From contig JAFGQE010000085.1 in NCBI GenBank assembly GCA_016935835.1, positions 1 through 35,106 of the forward strand: a stretch of DNA of 35,106 bases. The letters are read 5' to 3'. Below the pieces are notes generated by a model, which worked only from the letters and a program-made list of their open reading frames with translations, did no database searches and was not told the DNA's origin. This document shows positions 1-8,720 of the stretch, one piece after another; position 1 is the stretch's first letter; each line of letters starts with the position of its first letter. The DNA is from Clostridia bacterium (lineage in GTDB: Bacteria; Bacillota; Clostridia; DUPQ01). A program made the translations under genes and the position numbers.

Positions 1-605
1 AGCGCCTTTTCGATTCTTTTCATATCCGGATGAACGGAACAGTCGCCGCCGGAGTAAAGCGAATAGGCATAGCCGGTGCCGACAACCTCGCCGGGCATGA
101 TGACAACAATGCTTACGTCGTCGAATTCAGGAAGGATCCTCAGTTTTTCGCCTCTTCCAAAAGCGCGCTGCGTTCCGCCCATGACGCAGAAAGGAACATC
201 CGACCCGACCCGCAATGCCAATTCTTGCAGTTTCTCAGTGCCATAATTAGTACAGTATAGTTTGTCCAGTCCGCGCAGGACGGCCGCGGCATCGCTGCTT
301 CCCCCTCCAAGCCCCGAAAACGAGGGTATGTTCTTTTCAATTGTGATGTGCACCCCTGATTTTTGCGGATTTATTCCCGCTGAATCCAGGAAGACCTCTG
401 CGGCAGCATAAGCGGTATTGGTTCTTCCGGTCGGGATGGACGGGTCATCGCAGCAAATGTTTATGCCGCGGTCAATCTTAAGAACTATTATGTCGCACAG
501 CGATATGCTTTGCATGATGGTGTCTATGTCATGGTATCCATCGGATCTCTTCCTAAGAATATTAAGTCCGAGGTTAATCTTTGCAAAGGCTTTTTCACGT
601 ATCAT
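1..605 (-). CDS. ispE: 4-diphosphocytidyl-2-C-methyl-D-erythritol kinase (GHMP kinase), 3' end beyond window
   Basis: Reverse-strand reading starts MIREKAFAKINLGLNILRKRSDGYHDIDTIMQSISL (AKINLxLxVxxKRxDGYH is typical IspE) and contains GGGSSDAAAVLRGLDKLY and GSDVPFCVMGGTQRAFGRGEKL. Open to the left edge, so absent from the ORF track. Confidence 0.93.
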   Translation of the reverse strand, partial: MIREKAFAKINLGLNILRKRSDGYHDIDTIMQSISLCDIIVLKIDRGINICCDDPSIPTGRTNTAYAAAEVFLDSAGINPQKSGVHITIEKNIPSFSGLGGGSSDAAAVLRGLDKLYCTNYGTEKLQELALRVGSDVPFCVMGGTQRAFGRGEKLRILPEFDDVSIVVIMPGEVVGTGYAYSLYSGGDCSVHPDMKRIEKA

Positions 606-623
606 ATCAAACTCCGGTCCGGC

Positions 624-1655
624 CTAGACATTCAGCAAGACCTTGATTGCCTCGTTTCTTTCCATCATCAAAAAACCGCGGTTGATGTCCTCCATGGATA
701 TTTCATGGGTGATTACGGGGTCAATGGAAGAGGAATGGGTAAGAAGAAACCTGTCGCACTGTTCCCATGTCTCATACATTCTTCTGCCGCTGACGCCTTT
801 TACAGTCAGTCCCTTGAATATTATGCGGTTGCTGATGTCAAGGGTGATGTCGGCGGGAGGAAGACCAAGCAAAGCCATGTCCCCGCCTTTTGCTATTATA
901 TTGAAAGAAAGAAGGATGGCCGACGGCGCTCCGCTCATTTCAAGAACCACATCGGGGCCATGCCCGTTGAAATATTCAATTACCCTTGATCCCGTTCCCG
1001 CCTCAAAAGGATTGATGGCAATGTCGGCGCCTATCTTCATGGCGATTTTACGCTTGAACTCGTTGGGCTCGCTGACCATGATTTTATCAGCCCCCATATA
1101 CCTGGCAATGGCTATGGCAAAAAGTCCGATGGATCCCGCACCCGAAATGAACACGTTCCGTCCGCTGACAGGCGAAACGCTGACCGTGTGCATGGCGTTT
1201 CCCAAGGGATCCATTATTGATCCGTATTTGTCGGCGATTTCATCCTTAAGCGGCCAGACATTTGAGGCGGGCATCATAAGATATTCGGCAAAACACCCGT
1301 CCCTGTCGACGCCTATGATCCGCACATTGTCGCATATGTGGAAATTTCCATCCAGGCAGCTCTTGCATTTGTTGCAAACTATATGTCCTTCCGCCGATAC
1401 CCGCTGGCCAGCCTTAAGGTGACTGACGTTCCTGCCGGCTGTTTCAATTACACCGGCAAACTCATGGCCGATTATCAGCGGCGGTTTTATTCTTTCCTCC
1501 GACCACCGGTCCCAGGAATATATATGGAAATCAGTTCCGCATATGCCTGCCTTTTTGATTTTTATAAGGACATCATCATCCGATATCACCGGAATTTCCG
1601 TATTTCCAATCTCTATGTTGCCTTTGCCGGGCCTTGCTTTAAGTATTGCCTTCAT
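624..1655 (-). CDS. tdh: Zn-dependent medium-chain dehydrogenase, L-threonine 3-dehydrogenase-like
   Basis: GICGTDFHIYSWDRWS, IIGHEFAGVI, structural-Zn CNKCKSCLDGNFHIC, FISGAGSIGLFAIAIA, VVLEMSGAPSAI, IIFKGLTVKGVSGRRMYETWEQ; close in pattern to E. coli Tdh. Substrate not provable from sequence. Confidence 0.82.
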   Translation of the reverse strand: MKAILKARPGKGNIEIGNTEIPVISDDDVLIKIKKAGICGTDFHIYSWDRWSEERIKPPLIIGHEFAGVIETAGRNVSHLKAGQRVSAEGHIVCNKCKSCLDGNFHICDNVRIIGVDRDGCFAEYLMMPASNVWPLKDEIADKYGSIMDPLGNAMHTVSVSPVSGRNVFISGAGSIGLFAIAIARYMGADKIMVSEPNEFKRKIAMKIGADIAINPFEAGTGSRVIEYFNGHGPDVVLEMSGAPSAILLSFNIIAKGGDMALLGLPPADITLDISNRIIFKGLTVKGVSGRRMYETWEQCDRFLLTHSSSIDPVITHEISMEDINRGFLMMERNEAIKVLLNV

Positions 1656-1700
1656 CAGGATACCCTTTCTATAATTAAAATCAATGCGTTCAATGCTGTC

Positions 1701-2621
1701 TCAGGTTCCTCCGCAGTCTTTTGAAAATACAGATTTGTTAGAGCAGTTGTCCGGATTTTCAATTTCAATGGTTACATCCTGTATGCCCATTTCACCCAGG
1801 GTGGCCTTGATGCTTCTCTTGATTTCAACGGTTTCCGTTATATCAGGATTATCGCGCACGCAAAGATGAAAAGTCATTATATTGTTTTCCCCGTCCAGGG
1901 TCCATAGCTTGGTGCCGTGTATGTTGAGTACCCCGGGATGCCTTTTGGCTATTTCCCTTTCGATTTCCTCGACATTATATCCCTCGGGGACGGCCTGAAG
2001 AAATATCTTGATGATCTGACTGAAATTCTGGAAAATATTTTTCAGAACAAAAGCCGTTATGAGAAGCGAAAGCACAGGGTCCAGAACAGGGATTTCCACA
2101 AATACAAGCACAATGCTTATTATAAGGACGGCAACCCAGCCAAGCACATCCTCAAGCAAGTGAAGCGAAACAACCCTCTCTGCGATTTTCTTTCCCCTTC
2201 TCAGCTGAAGCACGGCTGCGCCGTTTATGATAATCCCAAGGACGGCAAGGACGATCATGCCGCGGGCATCGGGAAGTTCGGGACTGAAAAGCCTCGGGAC
2301 CGCCCGGACTATTACGAATCCAGATCCAACCAGAAGAACCATTGCATTTACAAGGGCTCCGATCAATGAAAGCCTCTTATACCCGTAGGTGTAGACGAAA
2401 TTGCCCTTTTTACCGGAACGTTTTTCCAAAAACCACGACAAACCAAGGGAAAGGCTGTCGCCCAGGTCATGTATGGCGTCGGAAAGAATGGCAACGCTGT
2501 TAGTAAGTATCCCTCCGACCAGCTCAATGATTACGAATGCGGCATTAAGAAAAAAGGCAATGCCGATGTTCCTGCGGCTGTTGGTATCGGATGAGTGGAC
2601 ATGTGCGTGATTGTGCGGCAT
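1701..2621 (-). CDS. Cation diffusion facilitator (CDF) family transporter, CzcD/ZitB-like
   Basis: His-rich N-terminus (MPHNHAHVHSS), NSVAILSDAIHDLGDSLSLGLSWFLEKRS, C-terminal cytoplasmic domain with HPGVLNIHGTKLWTLDGENNIMTFHL. Confidence 0.93.
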   Translation of the reverse strand: MPHNHAHVHSSDTNSRRNIGIAFFLNAAFVIIELVGGILTNSVAILSDAIHDLGDSLSLGLSWFLEKRSGKKGNFVYTYGYKRLSLIGALVNAMVLLVGSGFVIVRAVPRLFSPELPDARGMIVLAVLGIIINGAAVLQLRRGKKIAERVVSLHLLEDVLGWVAVLIISIVLVFVEIPVLDPVLSLLITAFVLKNIFQNFSQIIKIFLQAVPEGYNVEEIEREIAKRHPGVLNIHGTKLWTLDGENNIMTFHLCVRDNPDITETVEIKRSIKATLGEMGIQDVTIEIENPDNCSNKSVFSKDCGGT

Positions 2622-2767
2622 AGGCTTCCTCCACCCATATTATATATCAAAATACCCGATTGTATTTAGCGAAGAACGGAAAACCAAATTTATATCCATA
2701 TGCGGCTAAAGGGCGCGGCAACAGGCTGAAGGCTTTCGGATTATCGCGGCGGTGTTTTTCTGAAGAC

Positions 2768-2794
2768 AAAAAAAGAGGGCTGGCGCCCTCTTTT
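2768..2794 (-). terminator. Rho-independent terminator of the NCS2 permease gene
   Basis: Minus strand GAGGGC-GCCA-GCCCTC followed by TTTTTTT, just past the permease stop codon. Confidence 0.85.
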
Positions 2795-2806
2795 CAATAT
2801 TGATTT

Positions 2807-4120
2807 TTACAACAGCGGGATTATGAGCTTCAGTAGGAAAAGCACAACGATTACATACATCATCGGATGAATGTCCTTGCCCTTTTTATTGATTAGCTGA
2901 AGGATTGTAAACGTAATGAAACCGAACATCATGCCGTCCGCTATGCTGCTTACTATGGGCATAATGACAATGGTAAGGAACGCCGGTATTGCGTTGGTGT
3001 AATCCGTGAAGTCAATGTCCTTGATGGCCTTCATCATCATAAGTCCTACGATTATCAAGGCCGGTGCGGTTGCAAATGCCGGAACCGCAAGGAATATGGG
3101 CGAGAAAAACAGGGCCAGAATGAACATGCCCGCCGCGGAAACAGCCGTCAGACCGGTTCTTCCACCGACCTCAACGCCTGCCGCACTCTCGATGTAGCTT
3201 GTTACCGTCGATGTTCCAAGAACAGCACCTGCGGTCGTGCCTACGGCATCGGCCATGAGGGCGCCCTTCGCATTGGCCAGCTGGCCTTTTTCATCAAGAA
3301 GATTTGCCTGGCTTGCAACTCCAACAAGGGTTCCGATAGTGTCAAACATGTCAACCATAAGGAAGGCGAATACGATGACCAGGAAATCGATTCCGAGTTT
3401 CAATGCTCCGCTGAAATCGAACTTGAAGAAGATCGGAGCTATCGAAGGAGGCATTGATATGATCGCTGAAGGATACAGGCTGAACAAACCTGCACCAGGG
3501 TCGGGAACATACCATCCGATGGCCTGTGCGCCGACGCCAAGAAGGTAAGTAAGAAGAATTCCCCAGAGGATCGAACCCTTGACCTTGAAATAAAGCATTA
3601 CGCCCATTGCGAGAAGACCGACGAAAGCGAGGATTACCTGCGGAGACGTGAAGCTTACGCCAACGGAAAAACCAAGCCCGGTCTGAAATCCGATGAAGGC
3701 GATGAAAAGGCCTATTCCTGCGGTTATGGCAAGCTTCAGGTTCTTCGGTATCGCATTTACAATGGCTTCCCTGAATTTAAAGAGAGTGAGGAGTATGAAG
3801 ATAAGGCCTTCGATCAATATTGCCGTAAGGACTATCTGCCATGACACCCCGCCCGCTACGATACTGGCAAAGAACGCGTTGAGTCCCATTCCCGATGCGA
3901 GGGCTACAGGGTAATTTGCGAAAAATGCCATGCACAATGTTCCTATGATTGCGGCTATTGCCGTTGCGGTGAACAACGCACCCGAATCCATTCCCGTGCT
4001 GGAAAGAATCAATGGGTTTACGGCAAGAATGTAAGCCATTGCCAGAAACGTCGTAATGCCTGCGATCATTTCTGTTTTTACATCGGTGCCGTGCTCCTTG
4101 AGCTTGAACAACTTCTGCAT
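2807..4120 (-). CDS. NCS2 family permease (AzgA/PbuG/PbuO-type adenine/guanine/hypoxanthine transporter)
   Basis: EMIAGITTFLAMAYILAVNPLILSSTGMD, FANYPVALASGMGLNAFFA, FLMVDMFDTIGTLVGVA, ADAVGTTAGAVLGTSTVTSYIESAAGVEVGGRTGLTAV. Confidence 0.95.
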   Translation of the reverse strand: MQKLFKLKEHGTDVKTEMIAGITTFLAMAYILAVNPLILSSTGMDSGALFTATAIAAIIGTLCMAFFANYPVALASGMGLNAFFASIVAGGVSWQIVLTAILIEGLIFILLTLFKFREAIVNAIPKNLKLAITAGIGLFIAFIGFQTGLGFSVGVSFTSPQVILAFVGLLAMGVMLYFKVKGSILWGILLTYLLGVGAQAIGWYVPDPGAGLFSLYPSAIISMPPSIAPIFFKFDFSGALKLGIDFLVIVFAFLMVDMFDTIGTLVGVASQANLLDEKGQLANAKGALMADAVGTTAGAVLGTSTVTSYIESAAGVEVGGRTGLTAVSAAGMFILALFFSPIFLAVPAFATAPALIIVGLMMMKAIKDIDFTDYTNAIPAFLTIVIMPIVSSIADGMMFGFITFTILQLINKKGKDIHPMMYVIVVLFLLKLIIPLL

Positions 4121-4246
4121 AAGACAACCTCCAAAAAAGATTTGATATATGGATTAAGCAAAGCATTCCCCGGCTTTGCCTGTTCCCGTATGATTTGGTT
4201 TGCGCAAGTTTCGTCCCCCCGGATGAAAAGCTTCAAACATAGAAAG

Positions 4247-4275
4247 ATTATATAATTCAAAAAGACAATAGTCAA
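4247..4275 (-). promoter_or_regulatory. Sigma-A-type promoter for the NCS2 permease gene
   Basis: Minus strand TTGACT - 17 nt - TATAAT (TATAAT at 4252..4247, TTGACT at 4275..4270), about 120 nt upstream of the ATG. Confidence 0.75.
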
Positions 4276-4332
4276 TAAAATTTATTACCAGCTGCTAATA
4301 GCGCGAATAGATTTGAAAACAAGGCTGTCCAA

Positions 4333-4365
4333 ATAAAAAAGAGTCTGATGAAAAGACTCTTTTTC
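4333..4365 (-). terminator. Rho-independent terminator of the DUF4870 gene
   Basis: Minus strand AAGAGTCT-TTTCATC-AGACTCTT followed by TTTTATTT. Confidence 0.8.
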
Positions 4366-4385
4366 AACAAATTATTCCAACCAAA

Positions 4386-4694
4386 TCATTTGTATACAGT
4401 GAACAATGTTCCTATTACCGGCAAGGGTTTCTGCTGCATGTTGACGGCGTTGATTATTCCAATTATCGCAAGGACAAACAATGCGATTCCGCCGACCCAG
4501 CTGACTACTCCGCCGATTACGGGAATGTATCCGATAATACCGACGATAACACTGAAAATCGTCAGGATTATCCCCTGGTTTATATGGAATTTTACGAATG
4601 GATCATTTTTATGCTCGGTAAGAAGGGGAACAATCCATAAAATCCATAAATAACACAAAACCGCCATAACCTTATTATTGCTGCTATCTGCCAT
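4386..4694 (-). CDS. Small membrane protein, DUF4870 (Tic20-like) family
   Basis: MADSSNNKVMAVLCYLWILWIVPLLTEHKNDPFVKFHINQGIIL...; start chosen at 4694 after an AGGAGC RBS; the longer ORF in the track has an unsupported N-terminal extension. Confidence 0.85.
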   Translation of the reverse strand: MADSSNNKVMAVLCYLWILWIVPLLTEHKNDPFVKFHINQGIILTIFSVIVGIIGYIPVIGGVVSWVGGIALFVLAIIGIINAVNMQQKPLPVIGTLFTVYK

Positions 4695-4862
4695 TTTGAA
4701 GCTCCTTTCACATGTTTGAATAAAGATATTATACCACTTAAAAAGCGTTGGCACACCATTAAATATAACCCTGTACGGGCCAGGGAGGAATTTCAGTGGG
4801 ATAACAGCAGCATGAGGATGTATAATGACATTGGATGAAATTGAATTAAACGGAGGCATGCA

Positions 4863-5885
4863 ATGAATGGAAAAGAAATTTTTGCAATTATGGGGAAAGG
4901 TGAAAAACCGCCGGTAATTCCTTTTGTTCCGACAATATTCGAGCATAGCGCCAGGGTCATAGGCAGGAGGCCGTCCGAGATAGCGCTCGATGAAGACCTT
5001 TTGGTTGAAAGTCAGCTTGCCGCCTATGAATTATACCGGCACGACCTGGTCGCGGTCGGGGTTGATATTTATAACATTGAATTCGAGGCACTCGGCGCAA
5101 AAGTAAATTTCCCGGATAACGAGGAGCTCCCTTCGATTAGTGAAACAATGGTTGAAACGGCTGAAGACATCAGCAGGCTCAGGGTTCCGGATCCCGAAAA
5201 AGACGGAAGAATGCCTATGTTTCTTAATGCGGTCGATAGAATAAACAAAAAAATCGGTCACGAGGTCATCGTAAACGGGTCTGTTGCAGGTCCATTCACG
5301 CTTGCCGCCATAATGAGGGGATTTGAAAATTTTGTAATGGATCTTGTCATGGATCCGGATTTTGCATTTGAGCTGATGGAATTTGCAAACAAGGTAAGCC
5401 TCGCTTTTGCAAAGGGTTTCATCGAAAGGGGAGCCGGGATATCAATCAACGAATCATGGATTGCACCTCCTTTGCTGTCGCCGGCATTCTACGGCGATTA
5501 TGTGGTCGGATTTGAAAAGACTTTGATAGATGGGATTAAAAAGGCGGGACAAAGGAATGTTGCCCTGATAAGCGGGGGAAATACAACGGAAATACTTGAC
5601 GACATGGTCAGGACCGGAACATCTCTTCTTCTTGCCGACAGCGAATGCGACAGGAAATACTATAAAAAAATATGTGCGGAAAACGGAATATTGATGAGGG
5701 CGAGCATATCACCCGCAATTGTGGAAAAAGGGGATGCCGGTGAAATGAAAAAAGCCGCTTTGCAGGTCATCGGGGAATGCAATGATTATCAGAAATTTAT
5801 ATTCGGATGCGGGATAGTCAGTTATGATACCAAACCGGAGAGCGTGCTGGGGCTTAAGAAAATTGTGAGGGAATATGGCAACTGA
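4863..5885 (+). CDS. Uroporphyrinogen decarboxylase (URO-D)/MtaA-CmuA fold protein, atypical motif
   Basis: Overall URO-D-like pattern: N-terminal RRPSEI, GSVAGPFTLAAIMRGFENFVMDL, NTTEILDDMVRTGTSLL, C-terminal DTKPESVLGLKKIV. GGAGG RBS upstream. Confidence 0.8.
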   Translation: MNGKEIFAIMGKGEKPPVIPFVPTIFEHSARVIGRRPSEIALDEDLLVESQLAAYELYRHDLVAVGVDIYNIEFEALGAKVNFPDNEELPSISETMVETAEDISRLRVPDPEKDGRMPMFLNAVDRINKKIGHEVIVNGSVAGPFTLAAIMRGFENFVMDLVMDPDFAFELMEFANKVSLAFAKGFIERGAGISINESWIAPPLLSPAFYGDYVVGFEKTLIDGIKKAGQRNVALISGGNTTEILDDMVRTGTSLLLADSECDRKYYKKICAENGILMRASISPAIVEKGDAGEMKKAALQVIGECNDYQKFIFGCGIVSYDTKPESVLGLKKIVREYGN

Positions 5886-6630
5886 ATTTGTTAAATCGAT
5901 GAAATATGATAAGGATTGGATAAGGCTCAACATGATGGGGCCCAATCCGATCCAGCTTCTGGAATTGCTTTCAAATAAAATGGACTTAAGGCAAGGGATG
6001 CGTGTTCTTGACCTTGGATGCGGGATGGCGCTGACCTCCATTTTTTTAGCCATGGAATTCAATGTTGAGACATGGGCGACAGATCTCTGGATACCTGCAT
6101 CCGCCAATTACAAGCGGATAATCGAAGCGGGACTTGATGGAAAGGTTCACCCAATACATGCCGAAGCCCATGACCTGCCATATGCGGATGAATTCTTCGA
6201 TGCAGTGGTAAGCATCGATGCATACCATTATTTTGGCACCGACCCCGGGTATATGGACGGATATTGCGCCAGACTGCTGAAGCCAGGCGGTCAAATAGGA
6301 GTTGTCGTGCCCGGTGTATCGTATGAAATCGGAGCAGGATTGTCCCCGGAAGGCCTGGAGGAATTCTGGGACAAGGATTTTGACACATTCCACACGGCGG
6401 ATTGGTGGGAGTCACTATGGAAAAAGAGCAATATGATAGAAACAGAAGTTTGCGAGAAAATGCCGCTTGGTAAAAAGATATGGCAGGAGTCCGAATGGAG
6501 ACAGGGCGAGCATGGGTCGGACAACGACAAAAGGATGCTCATGGCTGATAAAAACGACGCTCTTGCCATGATAATGCTGACCGGAAGAAGGAAATGTAAA
6601 ACAGGCGGTTTGATTGAAACATCAGAATGA
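5875..6630 (+). CDS. Class I SAM-dependent methyltransferase
   Basis: MRVLDLGCGMALTSIFLAMEF (motif I), LPYADEFFDAVVSIDAYHYFG, LLKPGGQIGVVVPG. Overlaps the URO-D stop by 11 bp. Confidence 0.85.
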   Translation: MATEFVKSMKYDKDWIRLNMMGPNPIQLLELLSNKMDLRQGMRVLDLGCGMALTSIFLAMEFNVETWATDLWIPASANYKRIIEAGLDGKVHPIHAEAHDLPYADEFFDAVVSIDAYHYFGTDPGYMDGYCARLLKPGGQIGVVVPGVSYEIGAGLSPEGLEEFWDKDFDTFHTADWWESLWKKSNMIETEVCEKMPLGKKIWQESEWRQGEHGSDNDKRMLMADKNDALAMIMLTGRRKCKTGGLIETSE

Positions 6631-6636
6631 GGCAAT

Positions 6637-6668
6637 AAAAAGCCACCCCGGATAAGGAGTGGCCTTTT
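6637..6668. terminator. Bidirectional rho-independent terminator between the methyltransferase and tRNA-Arg
   Basis: AAAAAGCCAC...GTGGCCTTTT: stem GCCAC/GTGGC with A-run on the left and T-run on the right, usable from both converging units. Confidence 0.75.
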
Positions 6669-6670
6669 GG

Positions 6671-6744
6671 CGCGCCCAACAGGATTTGAACCCGAAACCT
6701 TTCGGTCCGTAGCCGAACGCTCTATCCAATTGAGCTATGGGCGC
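6671..6744 (-). tRNA. tRNA-Arg(ACG)
   Basis: Reverse complement GCGCCCATAGCTCAATTGGATAGAGCGTTCGGCTACGGACCGAAAGGTTTCGGGTTCAAATCCTGTTGGGCGCG folds as a cloverleaf: acceptor GCGCCCA/TGGGCGC, D stem GCTC/GAGC, anticodon stem TTCGG/CCGAA with loop CTACGGA, TTCAAAT T-loop. Confidence 0.96.
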
Positions 6745-6901
6745 AAGCGTAATATATAATAATATAATAATAGTGAAAAAGCAATACGATGGACATGCGC
6801 GGCATCCGATGTACAATGTACAGCGAAGCAAAGAGTGGTTTGACAAGATACAGGGAACAAAATCGCATATTGAGCGTCAAATAAATATACGGGCGGGATT
6901 G

Positions 6902-7420
6902 ATGGAAAACACGAACATTGAAAACAAGACATACACAATGAAGGCTTATAAATACGACGGAAGGCTGCATTACGAGCAACCACTGCAACTGGAGGGGAGG
7001 TTTCGCGACCATTTGGTTCTTTCGGGAGCCGGCGGAAGGAAGCTGACACATTATACGAGGGATGCCGTCTATACATTTCGCGAGACATCAAGGGAATTCT
7101 TTTTTTTGGACCGCTGGTATACCGCGGCGCTTGTCTACGGCGGGCATGGGGAAGTTCAGTATGTGTACTGCAATATAGCGGTCCCTTGCCGTATAACGGA
7201 TGAAACCGTGGAATTCGTTGACCTTGATGTCGATGTGATTGTAAGAGCGGGCAGGATAGAGGTTCTTGACATGGACGAGTTTGAGGAGAACAGATCAAAA
7301 TACGGCTATGAGGAAAGTCTTGTTGCCAGGGTATTGCAGGCGGTCGATGAAGTAAAAAGTGACATTCTGGAAAGAGCATACCCGTTTGAAGATGTTGTTT
7401 TAAATAACAGCAAGCCATAG
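6902..7420 (+). CDS. DUF402 domain-containing protein
   Basis: HYTRDAVYTFRETSREFFFLDRWYTAALVYGG...VQYVYCNIAVPCRITDETVEFVDLDVDVIVRAGRIEVLDMDEFEEN is DUF402-like. Track start (6737) overlaps the tRNA gene, so a downstream start is preferred; exact start uncertain. Confidence 0.78.
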   Translation: MENTNIENKTYTMKAYKYDGRLHYEQPLQLEGRFRDHLVLSGAGGRKLTHYTRDAVYTFRETSREFFFLDRWYTAALVYGGHGEVQYVYCNIAVPCRITDETVEFVDLDVDVIVRAGRIEVLDMDEFEENRSKYGYEESLVARVLQAVDEVKSDILERAYPFEDVVLNNSKP

Positions 7421-7490
7421 TTTACAAAGAAACAGACAGAGTATATAATTTATAAGAGTCTTGAAAAAAGCATTTACAAGGAGGGAAATG

Positions 7491-8186
7491 ATGATAAATA
7501 AAAAATTGGCCTTAGTGCTGGTAGTAATTCTCGTAATGGCACTTGGATTTGCATCATGCAACCAGTCGGAAAGATATGACCAGGATCAGCTGACTAGTGC
7601 ACAGGCAAGGGTAAACGCCGTGGAAACAAGTTATACCGTGGTTGAGGCGAGCGAAGAGTATGCTGGTGTTAAATATGTCTTCCCGAAGATCGAAGGCATG
7701 GTGAACATGTCCAAGCAGGCGGATGCAAATGGAAACATGAAGAGACTGAACACCAAGACCGCCATGGGAAATGATGGTCAAAGGGGAGCCATATCAAATA
7801 CATATGAAGTAATGATTGCAAATGACAAGCTGCTTTCGGTCATATTCCCCACAACCCTCGATTATAATCTTGAAACAAGATCGCTGGTAATGCTTGTGGA
7901 GCAACATAAGTTCATCTATTCGATAGAGAATCTTTTTGGCAAGGCAGAGGATAATCCGGCTTTTTCAGATATGCGCGCAGTCTTTGAGGCAGCGGGTACG
8001 GACCCGTCGTTTACGGATGACGACTTCAGGAAAAAGCTCGTTTACTTCGAAGGGGAAGACATGAAGGACCTGACTCTCCATATAACTTATTTTACGGACA
8101 AGGCTTATGACATATCCATATCATTCAACGATGTAATTGATTATCTTACCGAAGAAAAGGCGGAAATGTTCGATTTTGCAAAATAA
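7491..8186 (+). CDS. Putative lipoprotein, weakly PdaC/RsiV-extracellular-domain-like (DUF4163/DUF3298 style)
   Basis: Lipobox signal MINKKLALVLVVILVMALGFASC, then VKYVFPKIEG..., TYEVMIANDKLLSVIFPTTLDYN..., FIYSIENLFGKAEDN. Lipoprotein call firm, domain call tentative. Confidence 0.7.
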   Translation: MINKKLALVLVVILVMALGFASCNQSERYDQDQLTSAQARVNAVETSYTVVEASEEYAGVKYVFPKIEGMVNMSKQADANGNMKRLNTKTAMGNDGQRGAISNTYEVMIANDKLLSVIFPTTLDYNLETRSLVMLVEQHKFIYSIENLFGKAEDNPAFSDMRAVFEAAGTDPSFTDDDFRKKLVYFEGEDMKDLTLHITYFTDKAYDISISFNDVIDYLTEEKAEMFDFAK

Positions 8187-8204
8187 TTAGAATTTATTCA
8201 GACA

Positions 8205-8236
8205 GAGGGGCCCATTGAAAATGGGCTCCTTTTTTA
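8205..8236 (+). terminator. Rho-independent terminator after the lipoprotein gene
   Basis: GGGGCCCAT-TGAAA-ATGGGCTCC followed by TTTTTTT. Confidence 0.85.
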
Positions 8237-8668
8237 TTTTGGAAGCTTTATGTACCTGGGGGAAGAACCCGAAACGAAGCCGGACTCAAAAAAACCCGTC
8301 GATTTTAGAAAATGGGAAAACCCATCCAACCCGGGAATAGCATCCACATACCACACCTTTGCCTCGGGGAATCGTTTGAATATAAAATCAAGTGACTTTC
8401 TGCCAATTCCCAGGCCTTGGTATGAGGGCAGAATAAAAATTCTTTCAAGCTGAAAAGTCGAGTTTCCTGTTTTAAAAACAACAAGGCCTCCGACAAGCAC
8501 CCCGTCAAATGTTATTTTAAAAAGATAACCGCCGGATGCGGCATCTGCATACCAGCCCGGGTCGTTGCTCCCAATCGGTTTCAGAGAGGCTCCGGATGAA
8601 AATGCTTCCGCGGAAATTGATGAAATATATGGGATATCCCCTGGGCTGGCCTTGTCAATATAAAGCAT
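8234..8668 (-). CDS. GNAT family N-acetyltransferase
   Basis: MLYIDKASPGDIPYISSISAEAF..., LERIFILPSYQGLGIGRKSLDFIFKRFP (acetyl-CoA loop Q/RxxGxG/A), GFFESGF. Start at 8668 avoids overlap with the GH42 gene. Confidence 0.85.
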   Translation of the reverse strand: MLYIDKASPGDIPYISSISAEAFSSGASLKPIGSNDPGWYADAASGGYLFKITFDGVLVGGLVVFKTGNSTFQLERIFILPSYQGLGIGRKSLDFIFKRFPEAKVWYVDAIPGLDGFSHFLKSTGFFESGFVSGSSPRYIKLPK

Positions 8669-8720
8669 GTATTTCTCCTTTCTTGCCAGTTTGCAGCAAA
8701 TGAAAACAAAAACGCCGCAA

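Noticed and set aside
643-1422. 259-aa plus-strand ORF opposite the tdh-like gene
   Set aside because: Antisense shadow of a well-supported dehydrogenase CDS; no recognisable motifs.
4121-4275. GCGCAAACC...GGCAAAGCC in the NCS2 leader looked like a c-di-GMP-I (GEMM) riboswitch
   Set aside because: The GGGACGCAAAGCC core and receptor/tetraloop arrangement are not reproduced; likely coincidence without a covariance-model hit.
6745-6775. AT-rich near-repeat aatatataataatataataatag upstream of tRNA-Arg
   Set aside because: Short low-complexity promoter DNA; insufficient to call a repeat or special element.
6735-7418. 227-aa minus-strand ORF antisense to the DUF402 gene
   Set aside because: Overlaps tRNA-Arg and mirrors the DUF402 frame; composition typical of antisense ORFs.
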